This document shows, piece by piece, positions 49,859-58,476 of a stretch of DNA of 64,000 bases. Position 1 is the first letter of the stretch. Each line of letters opens with the position of its first letter. The stretch is from Microbacterium natoriense. Its GTDB lineage: Bacteria > Actinomycetota > Actinomycetes > Actinomycetales > Microbacteriaceae. The notes below the pieces were generated by a model. That model had not been told where the DNA came from. It made no database searches and saw only the letters and a program-made list of their open reading frames with translations. The position numbers and the translations under genes were made by a program. The stretch covers positions 3,596,001 through 3,660,000 of the forward strand of contig NZ_JAUSXV010000001.1 in the NCBI RefSeq assembly GCF_030816295.1. Reading direction: 5' to 3'.

Positions 49859-50819
49859 TCAGCCCTTCGTCGATCCCGCGAGCAGGCCGCGCACGAAATA
49901 CCGCTGCAGCGAGAAGAACACGATCAGCGGAATGATGATCGACACGAAGGCGCCGGCGGTGAGCAGGTACCAGTCGTTTCCTCGCGTACCGGTGATCTCG
50001 GCCAGCAGCTTGGTGATCGGTGCCGCCGCCCCGTCCGCGAAGACGAGGGCGACGAGCAGGTCGTTCCAGACCCAGAGGAACTGGAAGATCGCCACCGATG
50101 CGATCGCCGGCATCGTCAGCGGCAGCACGACCCGGAAGAAGATCTGCCCGCGTGATGCGCCGTCGACGCGTGCGGCCTCGATGATCTCGCCGGGGATCTC
50201 CGACATGAAGTTGTGCAGCAGGTAGATCGCCAGGGGCAGCGCGAACATCGAGTGCGCGATCCAGACCTGCGCGTAGCCCTGCGACGCCCCGAGCGGCGTC
50301 GTGATCTGGAGGCCGAACAGGTTGATTCCGCGGGAGAACGAGCTGAGCAGCGGCACCAGGGCCATCTGGATCGGCACGATCTGCAGCGCGAACACGAAGA
50401 TGAACAGCGCGTTGCGGCCCTTGAAGTCGATCCATGCGAAGGCGTATGCCGCCATCGAGGCGATCATCAGAGGGATCAGCGTCGCCGGAATCGTGATGGC
50501 GATCGAGTTCACGAACGACTCGATGATCGTCAGCTGCGTCGTGCCCGATTTCAGCACCTCGACGTAGTTCTCGAGCGTCACCTGCGGGTTGGCGAAGAAC
50601 TCCCCACCAGCCGCTGGAGGAGATCTGGTCCTTCGGACGGAACGACGAGATGAACAGCCCGAGGGTCGGAATCGTCCACAGCACCGCGATGATGATCGAT
50701 GCGATCGATGCCCAGGGGCGCGAGAGCCGCTTGCGGGCGCGCCCTGCGGAGGCCTCGAATCCGCCCCCGGTCGTGATCGCCCGTGTGCTCTGCGAATCGG
50801 TGGTCGCTGTGGCCATCAT
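49859..50819 (-). pseudogene. Sugar ABC transporter permease (MalG type), frameshifted
   Basis: The 5' part (from ATG 50819) reads MMATATTDSQSTRAIT up to FISSFRPKDQISSSGWWG. The rest is in another frame: FFANPQVTLENYVEVL to RGLLAGSTKG, about 240 residues, with the EAA loop IEAARVDGASRGQIFFRVVLPLTMP. A four-G run on the coding strand (CCCC at 50602-50605) where three would keep frame (WWEFFANPQ) marks the break. It is a sequencing error or a real mutation; if real the importer would lack this permease. Partner of the next gene, whose stop overlaps this start by ATGA. Confidence 0.85.
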
Positions 50820-51955
50820 CGGATCTCCCGCTGCTTCTTGATCTGCCGGGCGTTGTAGATGACGATCGGCAGCACCAGGATGAACAGGATCACCGACAGC
50901 GCCGCGCTGCGCCCCGCCTCGAACTTGGAGAATTGGGTGTACATCTCGTTCGCGAGCACGCTAGTGCCGTAGTTTCCGGCGGTCATCGTGCGCACGATGT
51001 CGAACACCTTCAGCGAGGCGATCGAGATGGTGGTGAGCACCACGATCAGCGCAGGACGGATCGACGGCACGGTCACCGACCAGAACCTCTCCCAGGCGTT
51101 CGCTCCGTCGAGCTCGGCCGCTTCGAGGAGCTCCATGGGAACGCCCTTGATGGATGCCGAGAGCACGACCATCGCGAAGCCGGTCTGCACCCAGATAAGC
51201 ACGACGATCAGGAACAGGTTGTTCCACGGCTCGTTCAGCAGCCACTGCTGCGGGGTGCCGCCGAACCACACGAGGATCTGGTTGAGCAGACCGATCTGCT
51301 TGAACTCGCCGCCGCGGTACTCGTACATGAAGCGCCAGATGATGCCGGCGCCGACGAACGAGATCGCCATCGGCATGAACACGAGCACCTTGTAGATCTT
51401 CTCGCCGCGGGTCCTGTCGATGAACACCGCGTAGGCGAGGCCGACGAGCGTCGAGACGAGTGGCACGAGGAGCACCCAGATGATCGAGTTGACCACCGAG
51501 GTAATGCCGTCGGACTGCGTGAAGATCCAGATGTAGTTCGTGAATCCGACGAACTCCTTGCCCGTCGAGTTCCAGAACGAGGAGTACATCGTCTGGATCG
51601 ACGGCAGGATCAGGCCGACGAGCAGCAGCAGCATCGCCGGCGCCATGAAGGCGACCAGCTGGATCAGATATCCCGCACCGTCGCGGGACCTGTAGTCGAG
51701 GAAGAAGAACACGGCGCCGACCAGGACGGCCACGCCCATCGCCCAGTAATACGACTGGAAGAACCACATCACCGCGAGCGGGATGAGAAGGCACATCGCA
51801 AGGCGGATGCCGGTGTACAGGGCTCCCTTGCGCGGAGCGATGTCCACGAGGAGCAGGATGATGGACACGACCACCGCGAAAGCGATGACGACGGCCACGG
51901 CCTGGAGGATCGGCGGAAGTGTGCCGATCCATTTGAAGAACAGTTGCGCGGTCAC
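50816..51955 (-). CDS. Sugar ABC transporter permease (MalF type), extended N-terminus
   Basis: A 379-residue permease. The N-terminal 90 residues hold three extra hydrophobic segments (e.g. AVAVVIAFAVVVSIILLL) ahead of the usual MalF-like core, which has GLILPSIQTMYSSFWN, then VGFTNYIWIFT, and the EAA motif LLEAAELDGANAWERFWSVTVPSIRP. This long form is seen in actinobacterial alpha-glucoside importers. Located between the binding protein and the frameshifted second permease. Confidence 0.9.
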   Translation of the reverse strand: MTAQLFFKWIGTLPPILQAVAVVIAFAVVVSIILLLVDIAPRKGALYTGIRLAMCLLIPLAVMWFFQSYYWAMGVAVLVGAVFFFLDYRSRDGAGYLIQLVAFMAPAMLLLLVGLILPSIQTMYSSFWNSTGKEFVGFTNYIWIFTQSDGITSVVNSIIWVLLVPLVSTLVGLAYAVFIDRTRGEKIYKVLVFMPMAISFVGAGIIWRFMYEYRGGEFKQIGLLNQILVWFGGTPQQWLLNEPWNNLFLIVVLIWVQTGFAMVVLSASIKGVPMELLEAAELDGANAWERFWSVTVPSIRPALIVVLTTISIASLKVFDIVRTMTAGNYGTSVLANEMYTQFSKFEAGRSAALSVILFILVLPIVIYNARQIKKQREIR

Positions 51956-52020
51956 GGATTCCCCTTCATGACGCAGTGCGGAGGATCGGGTCCGCGCGGC
52001 ATTGCGCGGACCGCGGAAGA

Positions 52021-52050
52021 AAGAGGGCCGCCCCGCGGGGCGGCCCTCTT
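52021..52050. terminator. Strong hairpin between the binding-protein and permease genes
   Basis: A 14-bp perfect stem, AAGAGGGCCGCCCC (52021-52034) with GGGGCGGCCCTCTT (52037-52050). On the minus strand the second arm is followed by TCTTTCTTCC. It probably terminates a fraction of transcripts so that the binding protein is made in excess of the permeases. Confidence 0.75.
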
Positions 52051-52057
52051 CACTCGA

Positions 52058-53377
52058 TCAGCTGGAGGGCCAGCCGGTCTGGATCTGCGTGAGCACGTCA
52101 TCCGTCGACGCGCCGTTGACCCAGTCGACCATGCCCTTCCAGAAGGTTCCCGCGCCCACTGCGCCGGGCATCAGGTCGCTGCCGTCGAACCGGAACGTGG
52201 TGTCCGGGTCCTGAAGGATCTTGATGGTCTCCTGCAGGATCGGGTCCTTCGCGTTCTCGGGGTCGAGACCGTTGTTGGCGCTGGTCACACCGCCCAGGCT
52301 GACGCGGCTGTTCGCCCACTCGGGGCTGGACAGGTACGCGAGCACCTTCTGCGTGGCCTCGGACTCGCTGAACGCTCCGACGATCTCGCCACCACCGGTG
52401 ACGGTCGTCTCGTCGGCGGTCTTGCCCGGAAGCATGAACGCCCACACGTCGCCGTCCTCGGAGATGTTCGTGCCCTTCGGGTAGAAGCCCGAGAGGAACG
52501 ACGCCTGGTGGGTCAGCGCGCACGATCCGTCGGCGACCTTCGGCGCGACATCGCCGAACGCGGTCGAGTTGATCGAGCGCACGTCGCCGAAGCCGGCGTT
52601 GACGTAGCTCGGGTTCAGCAGGATCTGACCGACCGAGTCGAATGCGCCCTTGATCGCGGGGTCGGTGAACGGCACGTCGCCGGCGACCCAGTTGTCGTAG
52701 ACCTCGGTGCCCGAGGTGCGCAGCACGTAGTCCTCGATCCAGTCGGTGCCCGGCCAGCCGGTGGCCGTGCCGGACTCGAAGCCGGCGCACCACGGTGCGG
52801 TCCCGGTCTTCGACTGGATCGTCGCGGTCAGCGCGTTCAGCTCGTCGAGCGTGGTCGGAACCTCGACGCCCCACTCCTTGAACTTCGCCGGCGAGTACCA
52901 GATCCAGCCCTTGACGTTCGCCATCAGCGGCGCGCCGTAGAAGGTCCCGTCGACCGTGCCGTACTTCACCCAGTCCTCGGTCCAGTACTCCTTCGCGTTC
53001 GCCTCGACGTCGGCCGGGGCCGGCTTGAGGTAGTCGCGGCTGGCGAAGTCGGCGAGTAGACCCGGCTGCGGGAAGATCGCGATGTCGGGCGGGTTGCCGC
53101 CCTGTGCGCGGGTGCCGAGCTGCGTCTCGAAGTCCTGGCTGCCCTCGTACTTGATGGTGATGTCGTTCTCCGCGGCCCAGTCCTTCCAGGACTCCTGGAG
53201 GAGCTTCGCCTCGTCGTCGACGATCGTTCCGTAGATGGTGACGGTGCTCGAGTCGCCACCGCCGTCTCCACCGCCTCCGCCGGGTGCGCCCGGTGCCCCA
53301 CAACCCGCCAGCGCGACACCCGCGACTGCCAGGAATGCGAGCGGCACCAGCCGCCGTGAACGCTGTGACAGACCCAT
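52058..53377 (-). CDS. Sugar-binding lipoprotein (alpha-glucoside-type ABC importer)
   Basis: A 439-residue solute-binding protein. The signal peptide LVPLAFLAVAGVALAGC has a lipobox, followed by a Gly/Asp-rich linker and a body with TIYGTIVDDEAKLL, QGGNPPDIAIFPQPGLLADF, and WCAGFESGTATGWPGTDWIED. Its start follows AGGAGG by six bases. The operon continues with two permeases and is divergent from a LacI regulator gene. Confidence 0.92.
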   Translation of the reverse strand: MGLSQRSRRLVPLAFLAVAGVALAGCGAPGAPGGGGGDGGGDSSTVTIYGTIVDDEAKLLQESWKDWAAENDITIKYEGSQDFETQLGTRAQGGNPPDIAIFPQPGLLADFASRDYLKPAPADVEANAKEYWTEDWVKYGTVDGTFYGAPLMANVKGWIWYSPAKFKEWGVEVPTTLDELNALTATIQSKTGTAPWCAGFESGTATGWPGTDWIEDYVLRTSGTEVYDNWVAGDVPFTDPAIKGAFDSVGQILLNPSYVNAGFGDVRSINSTAFGDVAPKVADGSCALTHQASFLSGFYPKGTNISEDGDVWAFMLPGKTADETTVTGGGEIVGAFSESEATQKVLAYLSSPEWANSRVSLGGVTSANNGLDPENAKDPILQETIKILQDPDTTFRFDGSDLMPGAVGAGTFWKGMVDWVNGASTDDVLTQIQTGWPSS

Positions 53378-53437
53378 GTGGTTCCTCCTCTTCGAGTAAC
53401 TGTCCCCAAGTCTCGGCGCCCCTCAGCGACGCGATCG

Positions 53438-53573
53438 GGAACCGATTCCAGGCCAACCTACCGGCGGCCCCACCCCCGGCACAATGCCTCAGGGTCACAA
53501 GTTCGCATCCTCTTCCACGATCGGGCGCGTTCCTTTGGGAGCGCTCCCTCGGCTTTGGTGTGGAACCGGTTCC
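53438..53573. promoter_or_regulatory. Divergent promoter with three LacI-type operators
   Basis: Palindromes: GGAACCGATTCC (53438-53449, one mismatch), GGGAGCGCTCCC (53537-53548, perfect) and GGAACCGGTTCC (53562-53573, perfect). All lie between the binding-protein and lacI starts. On the minus strand TTGTGC and TAGGTT, spaced about 18 bases, are a possible promoter for the importer, with the first operator placed just downstream. The sites match the usual CG-centred LacI/PurR-type operators. Confidence 0.7.
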
Positions 53574-53637
53574 CTTCTGCGCCCGCGCGCACTACGATGT
53601 CCAACGGCATACGTCGCAGAAGGTCGAGGAGGACCGG

Positions 53638-54645
53638 ATGAGCACGATCGCGGACGTCGCGGCACGCGCAGGCGTGTCGAAGGCGACTGCGAGCCGCGCC
53701 CTCAGCGGTAACGGATACGTCTCGGAGGCGACCCGGAAGAGGGTGACGGATGCCGCGACGGAGCTGCTGTATGTCGCGCACTCCTCGGCGACCAGCCTCG
53801 CCACCGGGCGCACGCAGACCGTGGGCGTGATCATGCCGGCGGTCGACCGCTGGTTCTTCTCCGAACTGCTCGCGGGCATCCAGGAGGCGCTGTTCGACCT
53901 CGACTACGAACTCGCGCTGTACGGCATCCGCGAGGGCACGACGACCAGGGATCGGCTCTTCGACACCGTCCTCCCCCGTCGGCGCTTCGACGGGATCATC
54001 GCGGTCGGCATCCAACCCAGCGCTCACGAGCTCGAGCGCCTGCAGCGATCGGAGCGCCCGCTCGTGAGCGTGGGTCCGTACAGCGAGGGGTCGAGCGCCG
54101 TCTCGATAGACGACGCGGCCGCGGCCCGCATCGCCACGGAGCACCTCATCGACCTCGGCCACACCGATATCGCGTTCATCGGCGGGGCGCCGGATGCGGC
54201 GTCGCTGAGCTTCGGCGATGCGCGGCGCGCCGACGGTTATCTCGAAGCGCTGCGCGCGGCGGGCCTGGCCGACGCCGCACGGCTGATCGACGCCGGCCCG
54301 ACCATGCCCGGAGGATACGACGCGGCTGTGGAGCTGCTGGGAGACCGACGCCGGCGCCCGACGGCGATCGTGGGGGTGTGCGATGAGGCGGCGATCGGCG
54401 CCACCATCGCCGCACGCCGGCTGGGCATCTCCGTTCCGGCCGAGCTCAGCGTCGTCGGCATCGACGACCACCAGCATGCGGCGATGTTCAGCCTCACGAC
54501 GATCAGGCAGTCGCCCCGCGAACAGGGGCATGAAGCGGTGAGACTTCTGCAGGAGCAGATCGAGAGGCCGGATGCCGGCATCGAGCGGGTGGTGACGGCA
54601 TCCGCTCTCGTGGTGCGCAACTCGACATCCGCACCTCGTCCCTGA
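53638..54645 (+). CDS. LacI-family transcriptional regulator
   Basis: A 335-residue repressor. The helix-turn-helix is TIADVAARAGVSKATASRALSG and the hinge helix region SATSLATG, followed by the periplasmic-binding-protein-like sensor domain with VGVIMPAVDRWFFSELLAGI, and the C-terminal VVGIDDHQHAAMFSLTTIRQ. The ATG at 53638 lies five bases after GAGGAGG. Divergent from the sugar importer whose operators lie in the shared promoter, so it should control it. Confidence 0.93.
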   Translation: MSTIADVAARAGVSKATASRALSGNGYVSEATRKRVTDAATELLYVAHSSATSLATGRTQTVGVIMPAVDRWFFSELLAGIQEALFDLDYELALYGIREGTTTRDRLFDTVLPRRRFDGIIAVGIQPSAHELERLQRSERPLVSVGPYSEGSSAVSIDDAAAARIATEHLIDLGHTDIAFIGGAPDAASLSFGDARRADGYLEALRAAGLADAARLIDAGPTMPGGYDAAVELLGDRRRRPTAIVGVCDEAAIGATIAARRLGISVPAELSVVGIDDHQHAAMFSLTTIRQSPREQGHEAVRLLQEQIERPDAGIERVVTASALVVRNSTSAPRP

Positions 54646-54660
54646 CGCTGCCGGAACGCA

Positions 54661-54690
54661 CGAAGGCCCCGGGAGAACCCGGGGCCTTCG
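54661..54690. terminator. Bidirectional terminator between lacI and rplL
   Basis: A 13-bp perfect stem CGAAGGCCCCGGG (54661-54673) with CCCGGGGCCTTCG (54678-54690) and loop AGAA, between the convergent genes. Confidence 0.85.
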
Positions 54691-54708
54691 CAGAAGCGTC
54701 AGACGAGA

Positions 54709-55092
54709 TTACTTGAGGGTAACCGTCGCGCCGGCCTCTTCGAGAGCAGCCTTGGCCTTCTCGGCGGTCTCCTTGTTGGCGCCCTCCAGGACAGCCTTGG
54801 GAGCGCCGTCGACGACACCCTTGGCCTCGCCCAGGCCGAGCGAGGTGAGCTCGCGGACGACCTTGATGACCTGGATCTTCTTCTCGCCAGCAGCCTCGAG
54901 AACGACGTCGAACGAGTCCTTCTCCTCCTCGGCCTCGGCAGCGCCTGCGCCACCAGCGGCACCGGCGACGGCGACGGGGGCAGCAGCGGTGACCTCGAAC
55001 TTCTCCTCGAACGCCTTCACGAAGTCGTTGAGCTCGATGAGGGTCAGACCAGCGAACTGCTCGAGCAGCTCTTCGGTGGTGAGCTTCGCCAT
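54709..55092 (-). CDS. rplL: Ribosomal protein bL12 (L7/L12)
   Basis: A 127-residue stalk protein that recruits translation GTPases. The N-terminal dimerisation part is [29 protein letters not shown], then an Ala/Gly hinge ([23 protein letters not shown]), and the C-terminal domain with [20 protein letters not shown] and GATVTLK. It follows rplJ by 49 bases. Confidence 0.97.
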   Translation of the reverse strand: MAKLTTEELLEQFAGLTLIELNDFVKAFEEKFEVTAAAPVAVAGAAGGAGAAEAEEEKDSFDVVLEAAGEKKIQVIKVVRELTSLGLGEAKGVVDGAPKAVLEGANKETAEKAKAALEEAGATVTLK

Positions 55093-55141
55093 GATTTATC
55101 TCCTAGATAGATGGTTTTTGTAGAACGAGAACGCTGGTCGC

Positions 55142-55630
55142 TTACGCGGCCTCTGCGGTCTCCAGCTTTTCGCGAAGAGCGTCGATGGTGGCGGCAGCCT
55201 TGCCCATCGTCGCCTTCATCATGCCCGCAGCCTTCGCCAGCAGAACCTCACGGCTCTCGAGCGCGGCGTACTTGTTGACCTCGTCGGCAGAGAGGGCGTT
55301 GCCCTCGAAGATGCCGGACTTGATCACGAGAAGCGGGTTGGCCTTGGCGAAGTCACGAAGAGCCTTGGCAGTGGCGACGAAGTCACCGTGCACGAACGCG
55401 ACGGCCGACGGACCCTTGAGGTCGTCGTCCAGCGCGGTGATGCCTGCCTTGTTGGCGGCGATCTTGGTCAGCGTGTTCTTCACCACGGCGTACTCAGCGT
55501 CCTGACGGATGCTGTTGCGCAGCTCCTTGAGCTGGGCAACCGTCAGACCGCGGTACTCGGTCAGCAGAACGGCGGACGAGTTCTCGAATGACTTCGTGAG
55601 CTCGGCAACCGATGCATCCTTCTGCGCCAT
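55142..55630 (-). CDS. rplJ: Ribosomal protein uL10
   Basis: A 162-residue protein that binds 23S rRNA and anchors the L7/L12 stalk. It begins [20 protein letters not shown] and has [18 protein letters not shown] and [15 protein letters not shown]. The ATG at 55630 is the family start; a longer frame runs upstream through the leader. It is the first gene of the rplJ-rplL operon and likely autoregulated through its leader. Confidence 0.96.
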   Translation of the reverse strand: MAQKDASVAELTKSFENSSAVLLTEYRGLTVAQLKELRNSIRQDAEYAVVKNTLTKIAANKAGITALDDDLKGPSAVAFVHGDFVATAKALRDFAKANPLLVIKSGIFEGNALSADEVNKYAALESREVLLAKAAGMMKATMGKAAATIDALREKLETAEAA

Positions 55631-55639
55631 GGTCACTCC

Positions 55640-55830
55640 TTGGTGTGTACGAGGCGCCTCACGGAGGTGAGACGCCGCCTCGACCACTCGCTCTGAAAAT
55701 GAGAAGAGCTCCGGCGCAAGCGCACGGAGCTCTGAAAGTTCGTGACACCTGCGCGGGCCCCTGCATTGCAGAGCTTCGATCACCATGTGCTTGCGCACAC
55801 GACGACGACCAGCGGTCTTCGGTTGCATCC
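55640..55830 (-). promoter_or_regulatory. L10 leader region (autoregulatory mRNA leader)
   Basis: The 200 bases before rplJ contain no gene but several hairpins: GGCGCCTCAC/GTGAGACGCC (55653-55662 with 55667-55676) near the start, and AGAGCTCCG/CGGAGCTCT (55705-55713 with 55725-55733). The position and multi-stem layout match the L10 leader by which the L10-L12 complex represses its own mRNA. I did not model the full fold. Confidence 0.55.
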
Positions 55831-55860
55831 ACTGTACCTCACGGCCTCCCCCGTCCCCAA
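55831..55860 (-). promoter_or_regulatory. Likely rplJ promoter
   Basis: On the minus strand TTGGGG (complement of 55855-55860) and TACAGT (complement of 55831-55836) are separated by 18 bases, about 200 bases before rplJ, the expected place for a leader start. Confidence 0.45.
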
Positions 55861-55920
55861 ATCCGGGCTGCCGCCCTCCCGCCCGCCCCGTCCGTCCGCC
55901 CGTCGAGTTCACGTGCACTC

Positions 55921-55964
55921 GCCGACCGCACGGCTTGTTGACGCGAAGAAGCCGTGCAGTCGGC
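55921..55964. terminator. Terminator-type hairpin between the HTH-nuclease gene and the rplJ leader
   Basis: A 16-bp stem with one mismatch, GCCGACCGCACGGCTT (55921-55936) with AAGCCGTGCAGTCGGC (55949-55964), around a 12-base loop. It lies 50 bases beyond the 3' end of the minus-strand gene at 56015 and would end its transcript before the rplJ promoter. Confidence 0.6.
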
Positions 55965-56014
55965 GGCAAGGCGTGCGCTCGGGGACGGACGGCGCTCACG
56001 ACCCCGGCCGGCGC

Positions 56015-57034
56015 TCAGGGTGCCGCGATACCGAAGGACGCCAGCCTCGATTCGAGCGCTCGCGCGGTCTGGATGTGCGGCGCCTCCCAGCGTGCGAAGC
56101 GCCACTGGGTCGTGCCGCGTATCCAGTCTTCTCGCCGCTTCTCCTCGAGGAGCACCTGCTCCAGCGGCTTCCCGGAGCGCAGAGCTTCATCACGGTACTT
56201 CCCCTGGCCGTCGAACTCGCCGAACACCCTGATGCCCTTCAACCCGAAGTCGACGAAGTACCGCGAGCCGCCAGGTCCGTCGACGGGCACCTGCAGCTCC
56301 GGCGGCTCGAACCCGAGCCGGAACAGCTGAAGCCTGCTGACGCTCTCGCCCGGCAGCTGCGCGCGGCCATCCGCGAAGTCGCTGACCCAGCGAGCCTGCC
56401 GGATGCCTCGAGCACTTGGTGCGGCATCGAGACGCTCCTGCATTCCTCCACGCCATGAGGTGACGGCATCCAGATCCCACTCCCATCCGCGCGCGGCCAT
56501 CTGCCTTTCCGCGGCGTCCGCCACCGCCACGGCTGCCTCCACCGGAACCACGCGGATCAGATCGAACACGGTGCGAGCGAGACTCGTGCATCGGATGCCG
56601 TCGATCACGTTCACATCATCCGGGCCCAGCGCCGCCACATGCCGGTGCACATCGGGCGAACTCGAGATGCGATGTGGGGCGTCGGTCGTCATGTGGACCC
56701 GGGTCAGCCGCATCCCCCAGAGCGGGAGACGCCACAGCACCGCTGCCGATGAGTGCGACATGACCCCAGGACCGCGGGAGTCGCGCGCCACCGCGATGAC
56801 GTGCACGCGGTGCTTCTCCTCTTCCCACAGCGCCTTGCGCTCGTCTGCCGCGATGAACCACCCTCGACGGATCTGATGAAATGCACCTCCCCGGATGGCA
56901 TTCGCGATCCTGCGATCCGTCCAGCCGTTCAGGAGGAGGTCCGCCCGTGATCGCACGAGATGTTCGAGTGTCGGAGCCGTCGTTCCGTTCATGCGCCTCA
57001 TGTTGCGTTCGTCCACGCCCGCACCGTTCGTCAC
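56015..57034 (-). CDS. Protein with an AbiEi-like HTH and a DUF559-like nuclease-fold C-terminus
   Basis: A 339-residue protein. The N-terminal half (about 20-110) looks like a winged helix of the AbiEi/type IV antitoxin-like type (LLLNGWTDRRIANAIRGG, FHQIRRGWFIA, SSAAVLWRLPL). The C-terminal part has YFVDFGLKGIRVFGEFDG and KRREDWIRGTTQWRFARW, resembling a VSR/DUF559-type endonuclease fold (the D..E-K arrangement is only partial). Function unknown. The start at GTG 57034 is uncertain: ATG 56992 (MNGTTAPTLEH) is a good alternative and neither has a strong ribosome binding site. Confidence 0.65.
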   Translation of the reverse strand: MTNGAGVDERNMRRMNGTTAPTLEHLVRSRADLLLNGWTDRRIANAIRGGAFHQIRRGWFIAADERKALWEEEKHRVHVIAVARDSRGPGVMSHSSAAVLWRLPLWGMRLTRVHMTTDAPHRISSSPDVHRHVAALGPDDVNVIDGIRCTSLARTVFDLIRVVPVEAAVAVADAAERQMAARGWEWDLDAVTSWRGGMQERLDAAPSARGIRQARWVSDFADGRAQLPGESVSRLQLFRLGFEPPELQVPVDGPGGSRYFVDFGLKGIRVFGEFDGQGKYRDEALRSGKPLEQVLLEEKRREDWIRGTTQWRFARWEAPHIQTARALESRLASFGIAAP

Positions 57035-57274
57035 CAGGGCAGAATCACCGAAAGATGTGGAAGATCCGCTGCTCCCCTCGTTTGTGCAGGAGGAGTCCAG
57101 GGGTCGGCGCGCTCACCGAGTGCACTGCTTGTCGCCGAACGCACGGGAACCTGGCGTCAGGATTCCGTGCGTTGGGCGAGTGGACGTGATCTCGACGCGT
57201 TCCTAGCGGCTGCGGATGCCGCACAGCGGCGTGTATGGGACGGGAGGGTCGGATGCCGGGGTTAGGGTCGAAGG

Positions 57275-57955
57275 GTGAATCCCGAACTCCAGGCGCGCAT
57301 CGTGGCGGACTCCCGCGACCGCGTCGCGTGGATGCGTGCGCGCTCGCGCGGGATCACGGCGACCGACGTCGCCGGACTCACCAGCGAGAACTCGATCGCG
57401 CGTGCCGCAGACTCCAAACTCGGCGGCGGGCCGCGCTTCGGGGGCAACGCCTACACCGATCACGGGCGTCGCCGTGAGCCCGAGATCGCCGCGTGGGTGG
57501 CGGCGACGCATGGGATCCTGCCCTCATCAGCCCTGTTCCGGGCCGAGGTCGAGCACCGCCATCTGGCCACACCGGACGGAATCGCGGTCGACGCCGACGG
57601 GCGCATCCGGCTGGCCGAGATCAAGACGACGAACAAGCCGTTCCGCGGCATCCCCCGCACCTACCTCCGGCAGGTCTGGTGGCAGCAGCACGTGCTCGGC
57701 GCCGAGCGCACCCTTTTCGTGTGGGAGGAGCACGTCGACTTCGCTCCCGTGCACGATGAGCCGAAGTGCGTGTGGATCGACCGCGACGACCGTGAGATCG
57801 GCAAGCTCGTCGGCCTCGCGACCGCCCTGATCGACGAGCTCTACCGCCGCACCACCGGCCAGGCCGTGCCGACAAGAACGGCGGATGCCGCAACCAGCCG
57901 CCGTGAGCAGCTCCGCGAGCGCGACGCGTTCCGGGCCTTGGCGCTCGCGGACTGA
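57275..57955 (+). CDS. YqaJ-family recombinase/exonuclease-like protein
   Basis: A 226-residue protein of the YqaJ/lambda-exonuclease-like family, PD-(D/E)XK nucleases that resect DNA ends for phage-type recombination. RSRGITATDVAGL starts the domain, RRREPEIAAWVAATHG follows, and the active site is in HLATPDGIAVDADGRIRLAEIKTT (Asp then Glu-X-Lys). The partner single-strand annealing protein (RecT/beta) is not present nearby. There is no phage gene in the neighbourhood, so it is either a relic or a host-adopted gene. The start is GTG, seven bases or so after AGGG. Confidence 0.8.
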   Translation: MNPELQARIVADSRDRVAWMRARSRGITATDVAGLTSENSIARAADSKLGGGPRFGGNAYTDHGRRREPEIAAWVAATHGILPSSALFRAEVEHRHLATPDGIAVDADGRIRLAEIKTTNKPFRGIPRTYLRQVWWQQHVLGAERTLFVWEEHVDFAPVHDEPKCVWIDRDDREIGKLVGLATALIDELYRRTTGQAVPTRTADAATSRREQLRERDAFRALALAD

Positions 57956-57969
57956 GCACGCACCAAACA

Positions 57970-58476
57970 TCAGCTGCACGCTGCGCCGAGGCCCGCCAGG
58001 GTCATCGTCAGGGTCTTGGTCTGCGAGGAAGACACCCAGTTCGTCCCCGCCACATTCGTTACCTTGAATGTCGTCGTGCTGCCGAGAAGATTGGTGACCA
58101 GACTTTCGAGGAGCGCCTGAGTCAGGGTGACCGAGTGCGTGTACGGGCCCGTTCCTGTCGTCGTGACCCCCGCCACCGTGCTGGTCTTCGTCGAGGAGCT
58201 CGCGGTCAAGGTGCTCTTGGGCCCGCTAGCGGGCGCCCACGCATAGGCGGACACCCATGTGATGGTGACGCTCTGGAACGTCAGGAACAGAGGCGGGGCG
58301 TTCGCGACCGTGCACGTCATGTTCGTCGGGCTGGAGAGTGTCGACGCCGTGAACGTCCCGGCCCCGAACTCCGAATCGGCCCACGCGGCGTCCGTCCGCT
58401 GCACACCCGGGGCCGCATTGCACCCGATGAGCACCGCGAGAACCGCGAGTGCCGCGATCAGGCGCCGGCGCCTCAT
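57970..58476 (-). CDS. Small secreted protein of the SipW cluster (third substrate-like)
   Basis: A 168-residue protein. The N-terminal RRRRLIAALAVLAVLIG is a hydrophobic signal, followed by AAWADSEFGAGTFTAS, the same WxDSEF-GTFTA signature found in the two secreted proteins encoded at 59679-60912. The mature part is Ser/Thr-rich. The signature is known as a SipW-type (alternate) signal; the mature protein's function is unknown. It overlaps the preceding LATTG protein gene by ATGA. Confidence 0.75.
   Translation of the reverse strand: MRRRRLIAALAVLAVLIGCNAAPGVQRTDAAWADSEFGAGTFTASTLSSPTNMTCTVANAPPLFLTFQSVTITWVSAYAWAPASGPKSTLTASSSTKTSTVAGVTTTGTGPYTHSVTLTQALLESLVTNLLGSTTTFKVTNVAGTNWVSSSQTKTLTMTLAGLGAACS

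Noticed and set aside
57138..57173. A nine-bp inverted repeat AACGCACGG/CCGTGCGTT in the gap before the YqaJ gene
   Set aside because: No T-tract, no partner repeat nearby, and not at a gene end; I treat it as chance.
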